From: Nocardia elegans NBRC 108235
GTDB taxonomy: Bacteria; Actinomycetota; Actinomycetes; Mycobacteriales; Mycobacteriaceae
Assembly: GCF_001612845.1 (NCBI RefSeq)
Contig: NZ_BDBF01000027.1
Span: 59,817-123,816 of the forward strand
Reading direction: 5' to 3'
DNA length: 64,000 bases
Position 1 is the stretch's first letter; the number at the start of each line of letters is the position of its first letter. The notes below the pieces were generated by a model. It did not search any database and was not told where the DNA came from. It saw only the letters and a program-made list of their open reading frames with translations. Below are positions 41,570 through 50,277 of this stretch, one piece after another. The translations under genes were made by a program, and so were the position numbers.

Positions 41570-44283
41570 CCTACACCGTCAACGGCAAGACGTTCTCGCA
41601 GGAACCGAACCCCGGTCAGTGCCTGCGGACGTTTCTGCGCCACCTGGGCTGGTTCGGGGTGAAGAAGGGGTGTGACGCCGGAGACTGCGGCGCGTGTACG
41701 GTCTGGCTCGACGGCCGGCCGGTGCACAGCTGCATCACCCCGGCATTCCGCGCCGAGGGGCACGCGGTGACGACGATCGAGGGCCTGGGTTCGCCGGAAG
41801 CTCCGCACCCGATGCAGCGGCAGTTCCGCGACGCCCCCGGATTCCAGTGCGGCTTCTGCACCCCCGGCATGATCATGACGGCGTCCGCGCTGACCGACGA
41901 GCAGAGACAGGACCTTCCGCACGCGTTGAAGGGAAATCTGTGCCGCTGCACCGGTTACCGGGCCATCGAGGATGCGATCGCCGGGATGGCCGCGGTCGAG
42001 ACGGCGGCGCCCGGCCGGGCCGTCGGCACGAGTGTCGGCGCGCCCGCGGGGACCGACGTGGTCACCGGGCGCGCCGAATACACGATGGACACCGCGCCGG
42101 AAGGAATGCTGCATCTGAAAGTGCTGCATTCGCCCCACGCGCATGCGCGCATCGTCTCCGTCGACAAATCCGCGGCGCTGGCAGTGCCGGGGGTGCACCG
42201 CGTCTACACCTGGGAGGATGTGCCGCGCAAACGGTTCACCACCGCGATCCATACCGACCATCTCGTCGACCCCGACGACACCTACATCCTCGACAATGTG
42301 GTCCGTTTCGCCGGGCAGCGGGTGGCGGCGGTGCTGGCCGATTCGATCGCCGCCGCGGAAGAGGGCTGCCGCCGGGTCGTCGTCGAGTACGAGGTGCTGC
42401 CCGCGGTCTTCGATCCCGAGCAGGCGATGGGCTTCGGTGCGCCGCAGCTGCACGGATCCGACGACCCATTCGTACAGGATCCCTCGCACAACGTCCTGAT
42501 CGAACTCCACGGCGAAATCGGCAATGTGGCACAGGGTTTCGCCGACGCCGACGTCATTCACGAGGGTACGTACCTCACACCGCGCGTGCAGCACGCGCAT
42601 CTGGAGACGCACGGGTCGATCGCCTGGATGGAACAGGACCGGCTGCATGTGCGCACCAGCTCGCAGTCGCCGTGGATCGCGAAGGGCAAGCTGGCCCACC
42701 TGTTCGATCTGCGGCCCGACCAGATCCGGGTGTTCTGCAAGCGGGTCGGCGGCGGCTTCGGCGGTAAGCAGGAAGTGATCAGCGAAGACCTCGTGGCGCT
42801 GGCGACGCTGGACACGGGCCGCCCGACCTGCCTCGAATACACCCGGGAGGAGGAATTCACCACCGCCTCCCCCAGGCATCCGATGAAGATCACGGTCAAA
42901 CTCGGCGCCCGCTCCGACGGCACCCTGACGGCGCTGCAGTTCCGCAATGTCTCCAACACCGGCGCCTACGGCAACCACGGCGGCGAAACCCTGTTCGCCG
43001 GGGGCTCCGCCGTCGCGATGTACCGCTGCCCCAACAAGAAGTTCGACGGCTACTCGGTCTACACCAACACCGTGCCCAGCGGCGCGCTGCGCGGCTACGG
43101 CATGACGCAACCGGTCTTCGCGATGGAGTCGGCGATGCACGAACTGGCCGTCGCACTCGGCATGGATCCGCTGGAATTGCGCCGCCGCAACATCATTCGC
43201 CCCGGTGACGCGCTGCTGGCGATACACGACGAGGCCGACGACGTGGCCTTCACCGAGGACACCCTGTCCGCGTGTATCGACCGGGTCGACGCCGCGCTGC
43301 GCGCCCGTCCCGACGGACAGGCCCTCGACGAGAACTGGCTGATCGGCACCGGAGCAGCCGGTTCGATACACGAGACCGCCCCGCCGACCGAACACATATC
43401 CGTCGGGCTGGCCACCCTCGGCGACGACGGGATCTACGACATCGCCATCGGCACCGTGGAATTCGGCGAGGGCACCTCGACAGCACACGTTCAGATCGCC
43501 GCGTCCGAACTGGGCACCACCCCGGCCCGCATCCGGCTCGTGCAATCCGATACCGACCGCACCGGTTTCGACACCGGAGCCTTCGCCAGCGCCGGACTGT
43601 TCGTCGCGGGCAACGCCGTTCAGCGCACAACGGCCGCGCTGCGCGAACGCATCCTGCGCTTCGCCGCCGCGGATTCCGGCGTCGGCCTGACCTCGTGCAC
43701 ACTCGACGACGACGCCGTACGCTGCGGCGAGCACCGCATCCCGCTGACCGAATTGGCGGCCACCGCGCGGGCTCGCGGGGTGCGGCTCACCGAATCACGC
43801 AAGGCCTACGGCTCACCCCGCAGCCTGTCCTGCAACGCGCACGGCTTCCGGGTGGCCGTGCACCGCGTCACGGGCGAGATCCGCATTCTCTACAGCGTGC
43901 AGGCCACCGACGCCGGTGTCGTCATCAATCCCGCGCAGGTGCGCGGACAGATCGAAGGTGGCGTGGTCCAAGGCATCGGCTTCGTCCTGACCGAACGCCA
44001 TCTCGTCGACGAGAACGGCGTCATGACCAATCCGACGCTGCGCAACTACCGCATCCCCACCTATGCCGATGCTCCGCGCACCGAGGTACTCCTGGTGGAG
44101 TCGGCCGATTCGGCGGGTCCGGTGCGCTCCAAGGGCATCGCCGAATCCTGTATCAATCCGGTCGCACCGGCACTGGCCAACGCCGTGTACGACGCGACGG
44201 GTGTGCGCTATCGCGAACTGCCGCTGACGCCCGACCGGATCTTCCGGGCCCTGCGACCGACCCGGCTGACCCCAACCGGCTGA
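41566..44283 (+). CDS. Molybdenum hydroxylase, fused [2Fe-2S] and molybdopterin subunit
   Basis: 905 aa. Residues 1-150 form the two-cluster iron-sulfur module: Cys36, 41, 44 and 56, then Cys95, 98, 126 and 128 (GFCTPG, CRCTGY). From about 155 on is the Mo-binding subunit with GGGFGGK, the ALRGYG loop and Glu in KGIAESCINP as the active-site base. Most bacteria encode these two modules separately, so the fusion is notable; the FAD module remains separate. The CO-dehydrogenase signature AYxCSFR is absent; the pattern favours hydroxylation of a purine-like or other N-heterocycle. XdhC, deaminase and PucR-type neighbours support this. Confidence 0.86.
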   Translation: MTYTVNGKTFSQEPNPGQCLRTFLRHLGWFGVKKGCDAGDCGACTVWLDGRPVHSCITPAFRAEGHAVTTIEGLGSPEAPHPMQRQFRDAPGFQCGFCTPGMIMTASALTDEQRQDLPHALKGNLCRCTGYRAIEDAIAGMAAVETAAPGRAVGTSVGAPAGTDVVTGRAEYTMDTAPEGMLHLKVLHSPHAHARIVSVDKSAALAVPGVHRVYTWEDVPRKRFTTAIHTDHLVDPDDTYILDNVVRFAGQRVAAVLADSIAAAEEGCRRVVVEYEVLPAVFDPEQAMGFGAPQLHGSDDPFVQDPSHNVLIELHGEIGNVAQGFADADVIHEGTYLTPRVQHAHLETHGSIAWMEQDRLHVRTSSQSPWIAKGKLAHLFDLRPDQIRVFCKRVGGGFGGKQEVISEDLVALATLDTGRPTCLEYTREEEFTTASPRHPMKITVKLGARSDGTLTALQFRNVSNTGAYGNHGGETLFAGGSAVAMYRCPNKKFDGYSVYTNTVPSGALRGYGMTQPVFAMESAMHELAVALGMDPLELRRRNIIRPGDALLAIHDEADDVAFTEDTLSACIDRVDAALRARPDGQALDENWLIGTGAAGSIHETAPPTEHISVGLATLGDDGIYDIAIGTVEFGEGTSTAHVQIAASELGTTPARIRLVQSDTDRTGFDTGAFASAGLFVAGNAVQRTTAALRERILRFAAADSGVGLTSCTLDDDAVRCGEHRIPLTELAATARARGVRLTESRKAYGSPRSLSCNAHGFRVAVHRVTGEIRILYSVQATDAGVVINPAQVRGQIEGGVVQGIGFVLTERHLVDENGVMTNPTLRNYRIPTYADAPRTEVLLVESADSAGPVRSKGIAESCINPVAPALANAVYDATGVRYRELPLTPDRIFRALRPTRLTPTG

Positions 44284-44297
44284 GCCGGGAGACCACC

Positions 44298-45266
44298 ATG
44301 CCCCGCGAAACGCCGGCCGGTCACGCCGCCACCGTCATCATCGGTGAGAAGGTTCGTCCCGGCTGCGAGGAGGCGTTCCTGGCGTGGCAGCACGGGCTCA
44401 ACAGCATGGCCTCGCGGTATCCGGGATTCATTGCCGCGGAGATCGATCCGCCCGCGCATCCGCGGGCGCACTGGTCGCTGATCTACCGCTTCGACTCGAT
44501 TCCGAATCTGCGCGCGTGGATCAACAGCGCCACCCGCCAGGACAGCCTCGCGGAGGGCCGCCGCTATCTCGACGGCCCGCCCACGCAGCAGATCGTCACC
44601 GGCGCGGCGGCCCCGCCCGACACCCTCGTCACCGCGATGGTCACCCATCGGGTCCTTCCCGACCAGATCGACGAGTTCCTGGCCTGGCAGGAACGACTTC
44701 GCTGCGCGGAGAACAGGTTTCCCGGATTCCGCGGCTCGGAGATCTTCCGGCCGATCGAGGGCGTGCAGGACGAGTGGACGATGCTCTACCGCTACGACAG
44801 CGCCGCCGACCTGGACCGCTGGCTGACCTCCACCGAGCGACAGCGACTACTCGACGAGGGAAAACGCTTCAGCGACTTCCACTTACGCACGATCGACAAC
44901 TCGTTCGGCAGCTGGTTCGCCTTCGAGGACGTCGACCCCGCACACCCACCCTCGCAGACGAAGACGTCGATCGCGGTGTGGGTCGGGTTGTATCCGACGG
45001 TCGTGCTGCTCTCGCTGGCCATGGCGCCGGCGGGGCTGCCGCTGTGGCTGGGCATGCTGGTCGGAAATCTGTTGTCCAGCTTCGTCATGACGTTCGTGAC
45101 GATGCCGCGCTATGTGAATCCGTTGCTCGCACGCTGGCTGCAGCCTGCCCCGGGTTCGGCGCGGAAGGCGATCGAGATTCGCGGCGCCGTGCTCATCGCC
45201 GCGGTGATGACGTTCTGGACGCTGCTGTTTTGGCTGGTGACCAGCGTGTTCTGGCATCTGCCGTGA
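44298..45266 (+). CDS. Membrane-anchored protein with two ABM-like domains
   Basis: 322 aa. Two repeats (about residues 10-100 and 105-200) share the antibiotic-biosynthesis-monooxygenase pattern: FLAWQHGLNSMASRYPGF and FLAWQERLRCAENRFPGF, each followed by a W-x-L/M-x-YRFD/YRYD strand. C-terminal segments VWVGLYPTVVLLSLAMAP, LGMLVGNLLSSFVMTFV and AAVMTFWTLLFWLVTSVFW span the membrane. This ABM-TM architecture is known in bacteria, but its role is not. It lies 14 bp after the Mo subunit and may bind the enzyme or its substrate at the membrane; inference only. Confidence 0.78.
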   Translation: MPRETPAGHAATVIIGEKVRPGCEEAFLAWQHGLNSMASRYPGFIAAEIDPPAHPRAHWSLIYRFDSIPNLRAWINSATRQDSLAEGRRYLDGPPTQQIVTGAAAPPDTLVTAMVTHRVLPDQIDEFLAWQERLRCAENRFPGFRGSEIFRPIEGVQDEWTMLYRYDSAADLDRWLTSTERQRLLDEGKRFSDFHLRTIDNSFGSWFAFEDVDPAHPPSQTKTSIAVWVGLYPTVVLLSLAMAPAGLPLWLGMLVGNLLSSFVMTFVTMPRYVNPLLARWLQPAPGSARKAIEIRGAVLIAAVMTFWTLLFWLVTSVFWHLP

Positions 45267-45301
45267 GACCGGCCCACATTCGAGAAGGAGAAGTGACGAC
45301 A

Positions 45302-46381
45302 ATGACCGAAACCGACGGCAGCGCGATCCCTGCCTTCATGCGTCCGGTGATCGCCGACGAACCGCCCGCGAGTTCCCGCACCGTCGCCGAACAGGCGGTC
45401 CTGGCGCTGAACGCGTCCATGATGCAGCTGTACGAAACCTCGCTGGAGAAATTCAAACAGAACATGCTCGACCAGGTGCCGATCATCCTGGCGCTGTTCA
45501 CCGGCGCGGGCGGGCAGATGATCCTGTACCGCCCCGGCCGGGAACCGGAAGTGGCGCCGCCGGTGCCGATCGTCTACCAGTTGGCGAAGTCGGTGGGCCA
45601 CAGCACCATGGCGATCTACGAGATCCTCGCCCCGTACCTCTCCGACGCGTATGCCAATCAGCTGTGGCGTCCCCCGTTGGAGATGTACCGGGCTCAGCAC
45701 CGCACGGCGTTCGACAGCCTCGACGCGCTGGACATCTCGGACGAGGACCGCGCGATACTGCACGCGATCCTGCAGCGCAATCTGACCTTCATGGACGAAT
45801 GCCTGGCCCGGGGCGGCTACCGCTACGACGACGTCGAGAAGTACATCCGCGACACCGAGCCCTACTCGGCCCGGTCCATCGGCATCGGCTCGGGAGCTCA
45901 GGTCGGCCACTGGATGTCGGTTCTCGACGACTGGAAGGCGAGCCTCGGCGAGGATTGGGAGCGCACCTACGCGGTGAGCAACTCGCTGTACGTCGCGCGG
46001 CAGAACAACATCCTCTACAGCGTTCTCGTCCAGTTCATGGGCACCGCGGCCATGGGTGACCGGTTGCTGCTGGTCGAGACGACGGAATTCGAGACCACAC
46101 CCGAGAAGTTACTCGACGTACTCGGCCGCATCGTCGCCGACCGCTCGCTGGGCATGGTGTTCTTCCGCGACTACTACCTCATGGACGCAGAACTACTCGG
46201 TGGCGGCGGGCGCGCGGCCATCGCACGCGAAATGGCCGCGCGGGGACGGGAAGCGGTGCTGCCGTCCCTGGCGCCGTTCCGTTCCGACGACTGGCCGTGG
46301 AAGACCGATCCCACCAAGGGAACCGGCCCCGCACGGCTGGAGGACGTCGGATGCCCGGTCCGGCCGGAGCCGGTCGGCTGA
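45302..46381 (+). CDS. Conserved-looking protein of unknown function in Mo-hydroxylase operon
   Basis: 359 aa from the ATG at 45302 (GTG at 45293 is possible but sits too close to AAGGAG). I do not recognise the family. Predicted soluble and largely helical; features include ALNASMMQLYETSLEKFKQN, GYRYDDVEKYIRDTEPYSARS, and the hydrophobic GMVFFRDYYLMDAEL. There is no signal peptide, Cys cluster or nucleotide motif. Its last base is the first of the deaminase ATG, so it belongs to the operon. It could be a chaperone for cofactor insertion or an enzyme acting on the hydroxylated product. Confidence 0.72.
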   Translation: MTETDGSAIPAFMRPVIADEPPASSRTVAEQAVLALNASMMQLYETSLEKFKQNMLDQVPIILALFTGAGGQMILYRPGREPEVAPPVPIVYQLAKSVGHSTMAIYEILAPYLSDAYANQLWRPPLEMYRAQHRTAFDSLDALDISDEDRAILHAILQRNLTFMDECLARGGYRYDDVEKYIRDTEPYSARSIGIGSGAQVGHWMSVLDDWKASLGEDWERTYAVSNSLYVARQNNILYSVLVQFMGTAAMGDRLLLVETTEFETTPEKLLDVLGRIVADRSLGMVFFRDYYLMDAELLGGGGRAAIAREMAARGREAVLPSLAPFRSDDWPWKTDPTKGTGPARLEDVGCPVRPEPVG

Positions 46382-46881
46382 TGCCGGAGGCGACGAGTTC
46401 CGCGGATTTCGCACAGCGTGCCGTCGACATCGCTCGCGCCAGTGTCGCCGCGGGCGGACTGCCGTTCGGGACCGTCGTGGTCAAGGACGGCGCGGTCCTC
46501 GCCGAGGGCAGCAATTGTGTTCGTACCACTCATGATCCGACCGACCATGCCGAGATTCGCGCCATCCGCGCGGCGTGCCGGACGTTGGGCACCGAATATC
46601 TGACCGGCTGCACGGTCTACGCCATCGCCCACCCGTGCCCGATGTGCCTGGCGGCGCTGTACCACTGCGCGCCCGATGAGGTCGTCTTCCTGGCCACGCG
46701 CGAGGATTGCGCGCCGTACCTGGCGGGCGGGAGCGACAAGTATTTCGAGCCCGGCACCTTCTACGCCGAGTTCGCCAAACCCTGGGATGAGCGGCGGCTG
46801 CCGATGCGCTATCTGCCGCGCGCCGGCGCCGTGGAGGTGTACCGGATGTTCGGGGAGCGCGACGGCGGTGAGACGTTGTGA
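46381..46881 (+). CDS. Nucleoside/guanine deaminase-like protein
   Basis: 166 aa. Zinc-dependent cytidine/deoxycytidylate deaminase fold: H56-A-E58 and P85-C86-P-M-C89, which form the Zn site and general base. The tail with AKPWDERRLPMRYL and the substrate loop LPFGTVVVKDG are close to bacterial guanine deaminases (GuaD), which convert guanine to xanthine, a xanthine-dehydrogenase substrate. The start overlaps the previous stop by one base (TGATG). This neighbour supports a purine role for the Mo enzyme, though an unusual heterocycle remains possible. Confidence 0.84.
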   Translation: MPEATSSADFAQRAVDIARASVAAGGLPFGTVVVKDGAVLAEGSNCVRTTHDPTDHAEIRAIRAACRTLGTEYLTGCTVYAIAHPCPMCLAALYHCAPDEVVFLATREDCAPYLAGGSDKYFEPGTFYAEFAKPWDERRLPMRYLPRAGAVEVYRMFGERDGGETL

Positions 46882-46902
46882 CAGAACGGTATTCGCCACA
46901 CG

Positions 46903-48036
46903 TCAGTGCGTGTGGTCGTGGTGGATTCGTCCTGCGAGTTCGGTCAGCGGGTTACCGCCGCCGCCGCGGGTGCGCATGATGATCTCCCCGGCGATCGACA
47001 CCGCCGTTTCCTGCGGAGTACGGGCGCCGAGGTCGAGGCCGAGTGGGCCGGCGAGGCGACGGAGTTCGGCGTCGGTGAGTCCCGCCGCGCGCAATCGGCG
47101 CAGCCGATCGTCGTGCGTGCGTCGCGATCCCATGGCGCCGACGTAGCCGAATGCGGGAAGCCGCAGCGCCACCCGCAGGAGCGGGACATCGAATTTCGGG
47201 TCGTGGGTGAGCACGCATACGACGGTCCGGCCGTCGAGGGTTTTCCGTTGCGCCTGGGCGGTGAGGTAACGATCCGGCCAGTCGACGACGACCTCGTCGG
47301 CGGCCGGGAACCGGTCCGCGGTCGCGAATCTCGGGCGGGCGTCGCAGACCGTCACCCGGTAGCCGAGCAGAGCGCCCTGCTGTGCCAGCGCGGCGGCGAA
47401 GTCGATCGCGCCGAAGATCAGCATCCGCGGGCGGGGCGCGAACGGGTTCACGAAGACGTCCATGCCGGACTCGAGCGGGCGGCCGTCCGGCCCGCAGCCG
47501 ATCACACCGGCACGCCCGGCAGCGAGTAGTTCGCGGGCCAGTTCGGCCACGACGACGTCGGCTCGTCCGGAGCCGAGCGATCCGTGGATCGAATCCGGGG
47601 TGACGATCAGCCGCCGGCCCAGTCGCGCGGAATCCGGGTGCGCGACAACGGTGGCGATGGCGGCCGGGCGGTCGGCGGCGACATCGGCGAACACCGCCGG
47701 CAGGTGCGGGAACGTCTGCCGCGATATCGGCTCGGCGAAGATATCGATCTCACCGCCACAGGTGAGCCCGATACCGAACAGCTCATCGGTGTCGACCCCG
47801 TAGCTCTGCAGCCGGGGCTGCCCGATCCGCACCACGTCGGTGGCCAGCTCGTAGACGGCCGCGTCCACGCAGCCGCCGGAGACCGATCCGGCCACGGCGC
47901 CGTCGGGAGCCACGACCATCGCCGCACCCGCCGGGCGCGGTGACGAGCCTTTGGTGCGCACCACCGTGGCGACACCGGCGGTGCCACCGGATCGCCAGAT
48001 CGCGGTCAGTGCCGCCAGGACGTCACGCACGGCCAC
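46903..48036 (-). CDS. XdhC/CoxI family molybdenum-cofactor maturation protein
   Basis: 377 aa from the GTG at 48036 (GAAGGG upstream). N-terminal XdhC domain (VATVVRTKGSSPRPAGAAMVV, GSVSGGCVDAAVYE) and C-terminal Rossmann domain (PRMLIFGAIDFAAALAQQGALLGYRVTVCDARPRFA, then YVGAMGSRRTHDDR). XdhC binds, protects and sulfurates the Mo cofactor and inserts it into the hydroxylase. It is convergent with the operon at 40748-46881 with 21 bp between, so it is separately transcribed but clearly functionally linked. Confidence 0.88.
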   Translation of the reverse strand: MAVRDVLAALTAIWRSGGTAGVATVVRTKGSSPRPAGAAMVVAPDGAVAGSVSGGCVDAAVYELATDVVRIGQPRLQSYGVDTDELFGIGLTCGGEIDIFAEPISRQTFPHLPAVFADVAADRPAAIATVVAHPDSARLGRRLIVTPDSIHGSLGSGRADVVVAELARELLAAGRAGVIGCGPDGRPLESGMDVFVNPFAPRPRMLIFGAIDFAAALAQQGALLGYRVTVCDARPRFATADRFPAADEVVVDWPDRYLTAQAQRKTLDGRTVVCVLTHDPKFDVPLLRVALRLPAFGYVGAMGSRRTHDDRLRRLRAAGLTDAELRRLAGPLGLDLGARTPQETAVSIAGEIIMRTRGGGGNPLTELAGRIHHDHTH

Positions 48037-48182
48037 ACGCGCCCTTCGGTCATGGCCGCAGCGTTCGACTGCTGTAACCGCATCTTTGAATGATGCGCGT
48101 CCGGGGGCGGTCGCGCGGCGACAATGGGCCCTCGAGAACGTGTCGTCGAGCATTCGGCTTCTTGCCGCGGCGAACGATCCGG

Positions 48183-48464
48183 TCAGCTCGGGTGACGATC
48201 CTCCACTGCGACCGACGACGGAGTCGCCGGTCGCGCGGGCGGCAGCGGTACCGCGGGCACCGGCCGGTGACCCGCACCCGGGGCGCTCGGGGATGCGGTG
48301 TTCGGCGGGCCGGAGTCGCCGGACTGCATTTCGCTCATTTCGCCCTTGAAGATGCGCAACGAGCGGCCGAGACCGCGGGCGGCGTCGGGCAGGCGTTCGG
48401 CGCCGAACAACACCACGATCACCAGTGCGATGATCAGCCAGTGGGTCGGACTCAACGAACCCAT
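48183..48464 (-). CDS. tatA: TatA-type twin-arginine translocase subunit (orphan)
   Basis: 93 aa from the ATG at 48464 behind GGAGG; the open frame extends 35 codons more without a start signal. One transmembrane helix (SPTHWLIIALVIVVLFG), the FGAERLPDAARGLGRSLRIFK amphipathic helix with the Phe-Gly hinge, and a Pro/Ala-rich acidic tail are standard TatA. No tatB or tatC is near. It is divergent from the PucR-type regulator. It may be a paralogue of the housekeeping gene, serving a specific Tat substrate. Confidence 0.87.
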   Translation of the reverse strand: MGSLSPTHWLIIALVIVVLFGAERLPDAARGLGRSLRIFKGEMSEMQSGDSGPPNTASPSAPGAGHRPVPAVPLPPARPATPSSVAVEDRHPS

Positions 48465-48762
48465 CGAAACCTCCGTTCGTGCGCCGCGGTCGCTCGGACG
48501 GCGACCACCGGCTCGGCGGATTCCGCCGACGAGATCGTTCGCTCCGGCGTCATCATTGAACGAGTTCATGATAACTTGCCGAGCCGAAACGCACAGAAAA
48601 TTGCGCTCTTACCTGCTTTTATCAGTAGTCTCAAATTATTCACAGCACGTGAATGTGAAGTAACATACTCGCGTTGCCGACATGGTTGCCACCAGGTCGG
48701 CAGGTACAGAGTCGAAGAACCGGCCGCGGCTGACGTGTGCCGGACCGCAGCTGGAGGTTGCC
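48465..48762. promoter_or_regulatory. AT-rich divergent promoter region, inverted repeat at 48638-48654
   Basis: 298 bp between tatA and the regulator, the most AT-rich stretch of this part of the window (48560-48680). It holds ATTCAC-N5-GTGAAT, a plausible operator, about 109 bp before the regulator ATG. No ORF with a start signal was seen. Confidence 0.45.
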
Positions 48763-49950
48763 ATGGGTGTCGAGATCGCCGCGGCCCCGTCGTCCGTCGA
48801 GCAGCTGCCCGTCGAGTGGGCCGAACCCGATGGGGAACGAACCGCCCGGGCGCCGAGCCCACACCTGCCGCCGGCAGCACCGGCCGACGAGATCACCGGC
48901 CTCTGCCACGAGGTTCTGCGCGAATTATCCTCCGGCGGACGCTGTTCGAGCGCGGCCGCGCGACTGGCCGAGGCCGCGGACCGCTGGGCCCGGCGCAAAT
49001 CGAGCCTGGAGACCGTTCATCACACGGTGTTCGAGACATTCCGGCTTCATCTGGAGTCGCTGCGGACTTCCGGCGACAACCTCGACACGATCATGACGTC
49101 GGTCGGCCGTGTGCTCGACGCCCTCGAAATCGTGACCACCGGTGTCGCGGACGCCTATTCGGCGACGGTCCCCGATGCGCCGGAGGACTACCGGCCGAGC
49201 AGCGACGCGGTGACCTCCGCGTTGCTCGGCGGCCGGTCCGCCGCAGCGGCGGCGAGGGAATGCGGAGTGGAGCTCGCCGAACACTATTACGTGCTGGCGA
49301 TCTCGTTGCAGGCCGAATCCGCCGGGCACAGCCCGGCGGCCGATGTGTCGGTTCAGGCGCGGTTGGCGTTGCGCCGGGCCCGGGCCGTCCTGGAACGGAT
49401 GGGCAACGGCGCGGTGCTGTTCCAGCTGTCCCCGAGCGGCGGCACCGTCTTGCTGCCCTACCCGTTCGTCGGTTCCGACCGCTGTCTCGATCACGTCGTA
49501 CACACGCTGTCCTCGGCGACTCGGACACCGATCACCGCCACGGCGGTCCACGCCGCCCGTGCGGCTGTCCCCGCCGCGGCCACCCAAGCCCACGAACTGC
49601 TGGACACCGTGCACGCGTTGCGATGCCGGCCCGGGCTCTACCGCATGCGAGACCTGGCCCTCGAATACCAGCTCACGCGGCCCGGACCGGCGCTGGAAAT
49701 CCTCGGCACCCTCCTCGACCCGCTCGACGACCATCCGGAACTGACCGAAACGCTGGTGCGGCACTGCGGTAACGAACTGAATCGGCAACGCACCGCACAC
49801 GAGATGCGGGTCCACACCAATACGGTCGACTACCGGCTCAAACGCATCGGCCGGCTGATCGGGGTGGACCCGACCTCCCCGTCCGGGCTGCTCCAGGTCC
49901 GCGCCGCCCTCGTCGCCCGCGCCTATCGCGCGCACATCCCGGCCCGCTGA
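48763..49950 (+). CDS. PucR/CdaR-type helix-turn-helix regulator
   Basis: 395 aa from the ATG at 48763 (GGAGG upstream). A helical N-terminal part (about 30-160) and a GGDEF-like middle domain (about 190-290) precede the HTH_30 end: LVRHCGNELNRQRTAHEMRVHTNTVDYRLKRIGRLIG. PucR is named for purine-catabolism control in Bacillus; CdaR-type proteins also control other catabolic genes. The nearby Mo hydroxylase and deaminase make it a candidate regulator, but it is not immediately adjacent. No PucR N-terminal domain is evident. Confidence 0.83.
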   Translation: MGVEIAAAPSSVEQLPVEWAEPDGERTARAPSPHLPPAAPADEITGLCHEVLRELSSGGRCSSAAARLAEAADRWARRKSSLETVHHTVFETFRLHLESLRTSGDNLDTIMTSVGRVLDALEIVTTGVADAYSATVPDAPEDYRPSSDAVTSALLGGRSAAAAARECGVELAEHYYVLAISLQAESAGHSPAADVSVQARLALRRARAVLERMGNGAVLFQLSPSGGTVLLPYPFVGSDRCLDHVVHTLSSATRTPITATAVHAARAAVPAAATQAHELLDTVHALRCRPGLYRMRDLALEYQLTRPGPALEILGTLLDPLDDHPELTETLVRHCGNELNRQRTAHEMRVHTNTVDYRLKRIGRLIGVDPTSPSGLLQVRAALVARAYRAHIPAR

Positions 49951-49977
49951 GAAATCCGACGGGCCGGATGCGGCCGA

Positions 49978-50020
49978 GGTGGAGCGCGCCGCTGCGGCTC
50001 AATGCGCGCCGTGCTCCACC
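49978..50020. terminator. Probable terminator after PucR-type regulator
   Basis: GGTGGAGC and GCTCCACC form an 8-bp stem enclosing further GC pairing. The rest of the 49951-50277 interval, up to the phosphatase start, holds no gene that I can support. Confidence 0.5.
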
Positions 50021-50277
50021 GTATCTTCGGGCCGCGACGTCGCGTGGATGGTGAAAACACCTGAGTTCCCGGCAGATTAGGGTCCCGCCCGGCCCCTTAG
50101 GGGATGTATCCGACTCGCGGCACGGGCCCGTGGCCGGGGACATCGCACCGTCGCACCGGACGGCATACATACTGGCCACGGAGAGACCAGACACGACGAC
50201 CTCGCACAACGCTGTGGCGCGTTCGGGGCGGCGTGGTCGACGACGAAAGTGGGCAGGTGCGTAGCGGATCGTGTGAC

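Noticed and set aside
41527..43734. 735-codon minus-strand frame
   Set aside because: Shadow of the molybdenum hydroxylase; Gly/Arg/His-rich nonsense composition with no domain.
41566..44283. Carbon monoxide dehydrogenase
   Set aside because: The Mo subunit lacks the AYxCSFR active-site loop of aerobic CO dehydrogenases; the ALRGYG loop and the neighbours fit a xanthine-dehydrogenase-like hydroxylase better.
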